A stretch of 5,221 nt of DNA, taken from assembly GCA_021845705.1 (NCBI GenBank), contig JAJZVJ010000214.1, forward strand, positions 1 to 5,221, given 5' to 3'. Below the pieces are notes generated by a model. It did no database searches. It was not told where the DNA came from and saw only the letters and a program-made list of their open reading frames with translations. Made by a program: the position numbers and the translations under genes. The stretch is from a bacterium (GTDB taxonomy: Bacteria; Elusimicrobiota; Elusimicrobia; Elusimicrobiales; UBA9959). Positions within the stretch are counted from its first letter, which is position 1. Each line of letters begins with the position of its first letter. Below are positions 1 to 5,051 of the stretch, one piece after another.

Positions 1-18
1 TATCCGCCGGCGGAACAT

Positions 19-42
19 AAAAAACCCGCAGGAAAGCCTTGC
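19..42 (-). terminator. Weak intrinsic terminator-like signal
   Basis: On the minus strand GCAAGG pairs with CCTGC (five pairs, one bulged A, four-base loop CTTT), followed by GGG and six T (24-19). It is the only stem plus T-run after gene C, so it is the best candidate end of the transcript. The stem is short and separated from the T-run, and an ATG directly follows, so the T-run could instead be a spacer before another gene. Confidence 0.22.
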
Positions 43-218
43 CGTAACCGGCCGCGGCCGGGGAAAAGTTCCGTAAATGGAAACAGTGTTGTCTTGCTCC
101 GCGATCGCTGTTATATTCCACCGGCACATTCCAATGGAGCCGCCGCACAGGATTATTCCAGGAACGGCAATTCTCCGGACAAGGTTTACCACGGGCTTAA
201 GAACGCTTCACATCTTGC

Positions 219-235
219 GGCCGCCTTAAGCGGCC
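219..235 (-). other. Small hairpin after the gene C stop
   Basis: GGCCGC and GCGGCC form a six-base-pair stem around a five-base loop, about 20 bases after the gene C stop codon. No T-run follows on the minus strand. It may stabilise the mRNA end or be part of a Rho-dependent end; the position is suggestive but the stem is short. Confidence 0.3.
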
Positions 236-254
236 TGCTGCCGGAACGGGCTGC

Positions 255-1754
255 CTACATGGCTCCGGCTATCTTGCTGATAAATCCCTCTACCAGGGTG
301 CCTACCGGCCCGAAGATATTGCTGGAGCCCAGCATCGAGGAGATAGCCACTACCCCGATGGCGATAGCGAAACCAAGGCCTAACAGACCGCCCAGGAAGA
401 TCATAAGCAGCATCGCCAGGAAGCAATGCAGCCAGGAACAGGGATTTATGTGCAGACTGTTGTAACTGCCGCAGTCCATGGGGCTGCTCCTGTTCTGGCA
501 GGCGCCCGCCAACTGGGCCTCGTTCACGTTATAGTCGTTGCAGTAGGAGATTATCCTGGCCACCTTGGCGTTCCAGGCACCCACGCCGCCGCTGCAGCAG
601 CTGGGCGGGCTGCCGAGGCTGTTGCCGGTATCTTCCATCAGCCTGCCGTCCGTGGACATCTGGGCGCCATAGGTTCCCTGCGCGTCCGAGCACGCCTTGG
701 CCTGGTCCTGCAGGCCGGAGGTATTGGTTATAAGGTCCCCGGTAAAAGAAGTATCAGGAACCACCGGCGCTCCGGCGTCGGTCTGGATCACGTCCAGGTT
801 GGCGTCGTTGCCGTCGTAGGTGCTGCCTGTGTAGGCCGCCTGGTATTCAAGCGCCGCGCTCTCGGACTTGAAAGCCGCCCCGGTCATGGAAAAAGTCTCG
901 GCCAGCTGGAACATCGGTTTTTTAGAGTTCAGCCGGACGTCCATCTTGGCGCTGCTCGTCCTGTAGCCCACGTTCTTCCAGGAGAAGCCTGACACCCGCC
1001 CCATTCTCCTGGCGTTCACTTTTTTCGGCGAACCCGGAACCGGCACCTTGCTGCCGGCCTGGCCCATGACATTGCTGTACATCCCGGCGGAGCGCCCGCC
1101 CACGCCGGCGGAGCCGCTCATCATAGCGGGGCTGACATAAGGCCCCGCGCCCGCGCCGCCGTCGTAACTGCCGGACATGTTCCGGCCCATAAGGTCGCCG
1201 TAAAGTCCGCCGCCGTTACCGGCGCCGGGGCCGCCGGCCAGCAGGCCCTGGAGGTTCACTTCATCTCCGGTTTCGCCGCGCTCCCTTTCCTGGTCGTTCA
1301 CCACGCCTTTAACCTGGCCCGGGCCGCGCTTTGAGTCCTTCCCGTCCTTAATTACCGGCGGGCCGAAAATATCGCCGCCGCCGCGCACCAGGTCCAGCGA
1401 AGAAGGCCCGCCGGCGGGCGGCAAAGTGGCGTTAACGCTTTTCAGGAACTTGGCCCAGAAAGAACCCTGCGCGCTGTCCGCGGCCGCCCTGTCCATGGCC
1501 GCCCTGAGCATATCGTTGGAATATTTCGGATTTATCACGGAAACCAGGCTCCCGAGGCCCACCCCGCGCAGGAACGCGGCCACCGGGCGCAGCTCTATCA
1601 TCCGGCTGAGGGTCTCCCCGGAGATGACGAAAGGGATGGAGAGTATGGTCAGCACCAGCAGTATGCCTATGTACTTGGTCCGGCCCTGGAAAATAAAAAG
1701 CAGGGCCGCAAAGACCGACTTGCGTTTATGTTTTCCCACGAACTTGCTGCCCAT
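255..1754 (-). CDS. Gene C: membrane-anchored Gly-rich protein with eight-cysteine segment, function unknown
   Basis: The 499-residue protein is unrecognised but shares the plan of genes A and B. Layout: short basic start (Lys/Arg/His at 4-12 and 25-27); first membrane helix (about 28-45); stalk with SSLDL (118-122); Gly-rich, charged region (about 125-240); basic patch (244-280); QLAETFSMT (283-291); AYTGSTYDG (307-315); then a segment with eight Cys (355, 386, 387, 405, 419, 428, 439, 444); NPC (437-439); a long hydrophobic stretch (about 445-472); and a short tail. Predicted topology puts the Cys segment outside the cytoplasm, where four disulphides are possible. It differs from A and B by lacking EKKEKK and having one C-terminal membrane segment, or a tight hairpin given its 28 residues and internal Gly. 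It is the last clear gene of the cluster. Anchored structural, adhesion or secretion-linked roles are possible; nothing visible decides between them. Confidence 0.9.
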   Translation of the reverse strand: MGSKFVGKHKRKSVFAALLFIFQGRTKYIGILLVLTILSIPFVISGETLSRMIELRPVAAFLRGVGLGSLVSVINPKYSNDMLRAAMDRAAADSAQGSFWAKFLKSVNATLPPAGGPSSLDLVRGGGDIFGPPVIKDGKDSKRGPGQVKGVVNDQERERGETGDEVNLQGLLAGGPGAGNGGGLYGDLMGRNMSGSYDGGAGAGPYVSPAMMSGSAGVGGRSAGMYSNVMGQAGSKVPVPGSPKKVNARRMGRVSGFSWKNVGYRTSSAKMDVRLNSKKPMFQLAETFSMTGAAFKSESAALEYQAAYTGSTYDGNDANLDVIQTDAGAPVVPDTSFTGDLITNTSGLQDQAKACSDAQGTYGAQMSTDGRLMEDTGNSLGSPPSCCSGGVGAWNAKVARIISYCNDYNVNEAQLAGACQNRSSPMDCGSYNSLHINPCSWLHCFLAMLLMIFLGGLLGLGFAIAIGVVAISSMLGSSNIFGPVGTLVEGFISKIAGAM

Positions 1755-1758
1755 ATAG

Positions 1759-1765
1759 CCTCCAA
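1759..1765 (-). promoter_or_regulatory. Shine-Dalgarno site of gene C
   Basis: The minus strand reads TTGGAGG, four bases (CTAT), then ATG at 1754. The core and spacer length match gene B, which supports the 1754 start. Confidence 0.8.
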
Positions 1766-1796
1766 GGCCCGCGCCTCTGGACGAACCTGCCCCGCT

Positions 1797-1825
1797 ATCA
1801 TATAACTCCCGCGAATCCGTTCCCT
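1797..1825 (-). promoter_or_regulatory. Very weak promoter candidate for gene C
   Basis: TATGAT at 1802-1797 matches five of six bases of the -10 consensus in an otherwise GC-rich gap. The hexamer 17 bases upstream (AGGGAA) matches only two of six -35 bases. The position, after the hairpin and about 45 bases before the gene C start, is suitable, but the signal alone is weak. Confidence 0.2.
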
Positions 1826-1834
1826 ACGCCCGAA

Positions 1835-1858
1835 GCCGCCGGGGATAGCTCCGGCGGC
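1835..1858 (-). terminator. Hairpin in the gene B to gene C gap, possible attenuator
   Basis: GCCGCCGG and CCGGCGGC pair perfectly over eight bases around an eight-base loop, 22 bases after the gene B stop. All but the loop is G/C, so the RNA stem would be stable. The minus strand has no T-run after it (it continues TTCGGGCG), so it is not a standard intrinsic terminator. It could mark an mRNA 3' end, protect upstream mRNA, or partly reduce read-through into gene C. Confidence 0.35.
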
Positions 1859-1880
1859 CGCGCGCGCACTGCCCCGCAAT

Positions 1881-3380
1881 TTACTTTCCGCCGAACATGC
1901 TGCCCATAAGCCCGATGACACCGGCTATGGCGGACATCCACAGCGGGGTGATCGGCCCGACACTGGCCCCTGTCATAGCCATAACAGCGGCAGCCGTAGC
2001 TACACCCGCCCCCAGCACGTAAACCGTACCCAGCAGCATCTGCGAACCCATCACCTTTATGCCTATCATCAGCGCCATGATGGCCAGCCCGAGGGCCACT
2101 ACGGCCAAGAGCATACCTACCATGCGGAGCATAGCGCCCATAGGCGCGGTATAGGGGTTGGACATCAGCGCGTTGCCGGTCTTTACCAGATAGCCCGCAA
2201 TACCCGACAATACCGCCGAGAGCAGTATGTACATCATCGCCTGCTGCAACATACCGGCCCACGGGCTTACATCGGTGGGGCTGGGAACATTCGGGGTTAC
2301 AGGTTCGCCAGGGGTGCCGGTACCGCCCCCTCCGCCGCCGCCCGTAGTGTTGTCAAGAGAAGGAGAACTCATTATGCCGGCGCCGCCGCTGCCCGCGCCG
2401 ACCCCGGCCCCGCCGGCCCCTACCGTCCCGTCCCCGGTCGTCCCTTCCCAGGCTTTATCCTGGGTAGAGCGCGCCGCGTCTATGCTGGTGCCGGTATAAG
2501 ATTTCTGCACGTCGCGCAGGCCCTTGGCCTGGTTGAAAGAGCCGGCGCCGTATTTGCCTTTTTTCCCGGCCTTGGCCCCGGTAAGAACGGGGCGGGCGGA
2601 ACCTTTCATGGCCAGCATTTTCCCCTTCCGCGAGTCGAATTTGGGCATGCCGGAGAAGCCCGCGCCTATGCCGGAACTGAAACCTGCCTTAGCGCCGGTC
2701 GCCCCCTGGCCGAACTTGTTGCCGAACCCGCCCATATTGGAGAAGTTGTTGGAGCCTCCGCCGAGCTGGCTGGTAAGGGAGCCGCCCATGGACCCGCCCA
2801 TAAGTTTGGGCAGGTTCTGCGCCATATCGGCCTGGTCGGGCGCCGGCGGGTTCTGGTCCTGCGTCTGCTTTTCGTCCGCGGCCGCTTTTTCGGCCGCGGC
2901 TTTGTCCGCGGCGGCTTTCGCGGCGGCCTTCGCGGCTGCGGCGGCTGAGCCGTCCATGTCAAAGCCGGAACTCTTGTTGGCGTCCTTGAACATATCCAGC
3001 GAAGAACCGTTGTTGGCGGCCTGGCTCCTCAGTATGGCCGGCACATAATTATCCGGAGTTGTATTTGAACTGAAAGCCGCGCTGCCGGGACCGGGAACCG
3101 ATGGATTATGCGCCACATAAAGACCAGCGGCCACGGCGACCGTCGCTATGGTGGCTATCAACCCGCCGTTGCCCGCCAAAAGCCCCGCAAGCCAGCCGGA
3201 AGAAGCGCCGAACTTGGCGGTGCCAAGAGCCCTGCCCACGTTCATGGCCGCGGGATTTATACCCGCCTCGCCCATGGCCCCGCGGGCGCCGAAACCCAGC
3301 CGGTTCTTAAGCCAGCCTAAAGCGCCGCGCTTTTTTTCTTTCTTCTCTTTAAAGTTAAGTTCCGGCAGATTGTCGTTCAT
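1881..3380 (-). CDS. Gene B: multi-pass membrane protein with Ala/Lys helix and Gly-rich linker, function unknown
   Basis: The 499-residue protein is not a family I can name. Layout: EKKEKK (residues 12-17) in a basic cytoplasmic start of about 72 residues; first membrane helix (73-90); polar stalk with SSLDMF (126-131); an Ala/Lys/Glu/Asp helix (about 145-171) reminiscent of the TolA spacer; Gly/Asn/Ser-rich region with LPKL (190-193) and MPKF (245-248); basic patch (247-274); QAKGLRDVQ (284-292); AWEGTTGDG (310-318); SPSLDN (339-344); seven Gly (347-353); SPW (372-374); four predicted helices (about 382-399, 417-441, 447-469, 477-496). The helix region resembles gene A, including a G-x-x-M-[ML]-x-G motif at 445-451 (413-419 in gene A). 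It keeps a fourth C-terminal helix where gene A has its Gly/Ala tail. I infer an uncleaved anchor and an extracytoplasmic middle. Periplasmic bridging or scaffolding is a guess from shape only. Confidence 0.9.
   Translation of the reverse strand: MNDNLPELNFKEKKEKKRGALGWLKNRLGFGARGAMGEAGINPAAMNVGRALGTAKFGASSGWLAGLLAGNGGLIATIATVAVAAGLYVAHNPSVPGPGSAAFSSNTTPDNYVPAILRSQAANNGSSLDMFKDANKSSGFDMDGSAAAAAKAAAKAAADKAAAEKAAADEKQTQDQNPPAPDQADMAQNLPKLMGGSMGGSLTSQLGGGSNNFSNMGGFGNKFGQGATGAKAGFSSGIGAGFSGMPKFDSRKGKMLAMKGSARPVLTGAKAGKKGKYGAGSFNQAKGLRDVQKSYTGTSIDAARSTQDKAWEGTTGDGTVGAGGAGVGAGSGGAGIMSSPSLDNTTGGGGGGGTGTPGEPVTPNVPSPTDVSPWAGMLQQAMMYILLSAVLSGIAGYLVKTGNALMSNPYTAPMGAMLRMVGMLLAVVALGLAIMALMIGIKVMGSQMLLGTVYVLGAGVATAAAVMAMTGASVGPITPLWMSAIAGVIGLMGSMFGGK
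2876..2899 (-). repeat. Inverted repeat inside the Ala/Lys helix of gene B
   Basis: CCGCGGCCG and CGGCCGCGG (2876-2884 and 2891-2899) form a perfect nine-base-pair stem with a six-base loop. It falls within the codons of the Ala/Lys segment, where GCC and GCG Ala codons flank a Glu-Lys pair. Alternating Ala codons could create it by chance. It could still slow translation or shape the mRNA. Confidence 0.6.
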
Positions 3381-3384
3381 AACG

Positions 3385-3390
3385 CCTCCA
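3385..3390 (-). promoter_or_regulatory. Shine-Dalgarno site of gene B
   Basis: The minus strand reads TGGAGG, four bases (CGTT), then ATG at 3380. This chooses the Met-Asn-Asp start at 3380 over the in-frame ATG at 3398, which lies upstream of this site and would translate through it. The four-base spacer is short but is identical in length to that of gene C. Confidence 0.8.
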
Positions 3391-3407
3391 GAAAACACTT
3401 ACACCCT

Positions 3408-3436
3408 TCGATATTTTTTACCCGCCCCAAGTTCAA
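3408..3436 (-). promoter_or_regulatory. Weak sigma70-type promoter candidate for gene B
   Basis: In the 89-base gap the minus strand has TTGAAC (3436-3431, four of six matches to TTGACA), a 17-base spacer, then TATCGA (3413-3408, three of six matches to TATAAT) in a locally AT-rich patch. Transcription would start near 3401, about 20 bases before the ATG, leaving room for the ribosome binding site. The -10 match is poor, and read-through from gene A is an equally good explanation for gene B expression. Confidence 0.28.
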
Positions 3437-3469
3437 GCGACTAAAAAGCCTCCGCCTCCGGTATATTTT

Positions 3470-3485
3470 CTACACATATGTGTAG
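3470..3485. other. Perfect 16-base palindrome over the gene A stop codon
   Basis: CTACACATATGTGTAG equals its own reverse complement and includes the TAG stop at 3470-3472. It encodes the last residues TYV and part of the preceding Tyr, and breaks sharply with the GC-rich heptad repeat beside it. With no unpaired centre it looks more like a binding site for a dimeric regulator than a terminator hairpin, and no T-run directly follows it. It lies 33 bases upstream of the -35 candidate for gene B. The palindrome is certain; a regulatory role is inference. Confidence 0.5.
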
Positions 3486-5023
3486 GCGCCAGCTGCTCCA
3501 CCGGCAGCCCCGGTTGCTCCGCCGGCTGCGCCGGCTGCTCCACCGGCAGCCCCGGTTGCTCCACCGGCTGCGCCGGCCGCTCCGCCGGCTGCGCCGGCCG
3601 CTCCACCGGATGCGCCGGCTGCTCCACCGGCAGCACCACCGGCAGCTCCGGCTGCACCGGCTGCTCCACCTGTGACTGTGGCAGCGGGCGGGTTAGCCCC
3701 TGCATAAGCGGCCATCAGCGCCTGATATGCCTGGTAGATAAGCAGCGCTCCGGCCGCCATATAAATACCACCCATCATCTTTTGGCCGTACTTGCTGTAC
3801 ATAGTGAAACCGGCCAGGATCACTTTGAGGGCGAAGAATATGGCCGCGGCGGCCGTAGCCATTGCGAGGTAATACAGCGGAGGCCAGCTTTTAGCGAAAT
3901 GGCTGATAATCTTTGTCAGAAGTATCAGGCCGGCCGCCCACATCATGCCATTCATGGCCGCATCTTCTTCTTTCTGCCAGGGATTATCCTTGGTAGGGTC
4001 CGGAACCTTCGGGGGAGTGGACTCGTTAGTATTCAGGCTGGGATCGCTGCCTTTAAGGCTGGGCCCGTTGGAAACCCCGGCCCCGCCTAGACCCGCGCCG
4101 CCGGCCGGCGCGGCTACATCGCCCGCGCCCGTGGTCTCTCCGGAGAAAGCCTCCGTGGCCCCGGTACGCGCGCCCGAGCCGTCCGCCGAGTAGGCGGCTT
4201 TGGAACCCATCTTGCCCGCGTACTTGGCCTGCCCGTACGCGCCTTTCTTATTGGCGTTGGGGATAGCGTACTTCGGGGAACTCTTAACCCTGGCCGCCGA
4301 GGCGCTCATGCCTGAAATTTTACCGCCGTTAGCCTGCGCGGGGGGCCTGTAAACCGCCTGGAACGGCGCCCCGATGCCGCCGCTCAGACCGCCGCCGGAC
4401 TGCATCCTGGGGATAGAGGAACCGCCGCCGGAGCCGCCCTTGCCGCCAAAGCCGGCCGAGGCCTGAAGCCTTGGGATACCGCCCGCGCCGGAACCGCCGC
4501 CAGAACCGCCGTATGCTCCGCCAGCGCCCGGGGCCGCAGCCGGGGCGTCAGCCGAAGAATCAGCGGGAGCCGGAGCATTCTCGTCTCCGCCCTTGCCGCC
4601 TTCCCCGCCTTCGCCGGCAAGCCCGCTGACCCCGTCTTTTTTAGCCTGCTCCCTGAACATATCCAGGGTGGAGGAATTCGCGGCCGAGGCGTCGCGCGAC
4701 TTGGCGCGTTCAAGGCCGGCTTTTGAAGATTCGTCCTCGTAATAACTGTTCTGGAAGAGATCCGGGGAGTATACCGGCTTAGACGACGGGGAGACGAAGT
4801 TGTAGACAACGCCTACGCCGGCCGCTATAGTGGCGCCGCCCAGGACCATGCCGACTATACCCGCCTTAGTGGCGAAAAGCCCGGCGAAACCGCCGGCTGA
4901 ACCGCCGGCTGAGCCGAACCCCGAAGAGGCGCTTCCGGCTACTGAAGAACCGCCCCTGAAAAGCCCGGAAAGCGAGGAAAGGAACCCGCCTTTCTTTTCT
5001 TTTTTCTCATTATAGTCGTTCAT
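3470..5023 (-). CDS. Gene A: multi-pass membrane protein with Gly-rich middle and Gly/Ala heptad tail, function unknown
   Basis: The 517-residue protein is not recognised as a named family. Layout: Lys-rich cytoplasmic start with EKKEKK (residues 6-11); Ser/Gly linker; first membrane helix (about 55-74); polar stalk with STLDMF (118-123); Gly/Ser/Ala-rich region (about 134-240) carrying IPRLQ (183-187) and IPRMQ (204-208); basic patch (244-276); AFSGETTG box (292-299); GPSL (320-323), DPSL (327-330) and TPP (336-338); NPW (347-349); three predicted helices (about 360-376, 384-409, 416-440); then a Gly/Ala tail from 452 ending in YTYV. The leader is too long for a normal cleaved signal peptide, so I infer an uncleaved anchor with residues 75-359 outside the cytoplasm. 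No catalytic motif is visible. It follows the upstream paralogue by 28 bases and precedes gene B by 89. The start rests on the GGAGGAG site. An assembly or scaffold role in the envelope is inference only. Confidence 0.9.
   Translation of the reverse strand: MNDYNEKKEKKGGFLSSLSGLFRGGSSVAGSASSGFGSAGGSAGGFAGLFATKAGIVGMVLGGATIAAGVGVVYNFVSPSSKPVYSPDLFQNSYYEDESSKAGLERAKSRDASAANSSTLDMFREQAKKDGVSGLAGEGGEGGKGGDENAPAPADSSADAPAAAPGAGGAYGGSGGGSGAGGIPRLQASAGFGGKGGSGGGSSIPRMQSGGGLSGGIGAPFQAVYRPPAQANGGKISGMSASAARVKSSPKYAIPNANKKGAYGQAKYAGKMGSKAAYSADGSGARTGATEAFSGETTGAGDVAAPAGGAGLGGAGVSNGPSLKGSDPSLNTNESTPPKVPDPTKDNPWQKEEDAAMNGMMWAAGLILLTKIISHFAKSWPPLYYLAMATAAAAIFFALKVILAGFTMYSKYGQKMMGGIYMAAGALLIYQAYQALMAAYAGANPPAATVTGGAAGAAGAAGGAAGGAAGASGGAAGAAGGAAGAAGGATGAAGGAAGAAGGATGAAGGAAGAYTYV
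3482..3607 (-). repeat. Six tandem 21-base units encoding GGA[AT]GA[AY] heptads
   Basis: Six adjacent in-frame units of 21 bases encode GGAAGAA, GGAAGAA, GGATGAA, GGAAGAA, GGATGAA and GGAAGAY. Alternating Thr and Ala units make a 42-base higher-order repeat: bases 3492-3520 and 3534-3562 are identical over 29 positions. Less regular Gly/Ala codons continue upstream to about 3667. Because the unit is a multiple of three, gain or loss of copies would change protein length without a frameshift. The same periodicity explains why other frames stay open here. Confidence 0.9.
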
Positions 5024-5028
5024 AAAAA

Positions 5029-5035
5029 CTCCTCC
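5029..5035 (-). promoter_or_regulatory. Shine-Dalgarno site of gene A
   Basis: The minus strand reads GGAGGAG, then five T, then ATG at 5023. This strong site favours the start at 5023 over the in-frame ATG at 5080. The 5080 start would add 19 residues and overlap the preceding gene by 29 bases. Gene B also begins Met-Asn-Asp after a GGAGG, which supports the same choice. Confidence 0.85.
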
Positions 5036-5051
5036 GGTTATAAACTGAAAA

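Larger units (their letters stand above)
1..254. other. Region downstream of gene C with no convincing gene
   Basis: Neither strand has a reading frame with a good ribosome binding site and protein-like composition. Apart from the hairpins listed separately, it holds two GC palindromes, a 12-base one at 3-14 and a 14-base one at 48-61 (CCGGCCGCGGCCGG), and a single GCGATCGC at 101-108. It is more AT-mixed than the coding regions. A minus-strand frame stays open to the left edge, but support for it as a gene is poor. Confidence 0.6.

Noticed and set aside
101..108. GCGATCGC, the highly iterated palindrome of cyanobacteria
   Set aside because: Only a single copy is present, which is expected by chance in GC-rich DNA and says nothing about the host.
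1..129. Minus-strand frame open to the left edge, with ATG at 129 or at 18 (starting MFRRRI)
   Set aside because: Neither ATG has a clear Shine-Dalgarno site, the codon pattern differs from genes A to C, and only a few residues follow the second ATG. Sequence beyond the left edge would settle it.
94..465. Plus-strand open frame of 123 codons overlapping the end of gene C
   Set aside because: More than half is antisense to gene C, including its C-terminal membrane segment. The remaining part has no ribosome binding site or protein-like pattern.
426..992. Plus-strand open frame of 188 codons opposite gene C
   Set aside because: It lies wholly antisense to a well-supported gene with a good ribosome binding site and shared motifs; its Ala/Gly/Val/His composition is what GC-rich antisense frames give.
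1667..1921. Minus-strand 84-codon frame bridging the gene B end and gene C start
   Set aside because: It overlaps both genes in another frame and has no shared motif or convincing start site.
2524..3048. Plus-strand open frame of 174 codons opposite gene B
   Set aside because: It mirrors the Gly/Ala-rich codons of gene B, producing Pro/Ala runs, and has no independent start signal or recognisable domain.
255..3380. Genes B and C both encode exactly 499 residues
   Set aside because: Their domain spacing differs and gene C has a separate Cys segment, so equal length appears to be coincidence.
3480..3670. Heptad array as a CRISPR array
   Set aside because: Units are contiguous with no unique spacers and are in-frame codons.
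3433..3705. Minus-strand frame rich in Pro/Glu/Gln repeats and a plus-strand Arg/Leu-rich frame over the heptad array
   Set aside because: A 21-base repeat without stops stays open in several frames. The Gly/Ala frame is the one continuous with the membrane protein and its start.
3700..3870. Gene A C-terminal helices as a VirB2/TrbC-like pilin domain
   Set aside because: Two hydrophobic helices with a short Gly-containing turn are superficially similar, but there is no leader cleavage pattern, no type IV secretion neighbour and no specific motif.
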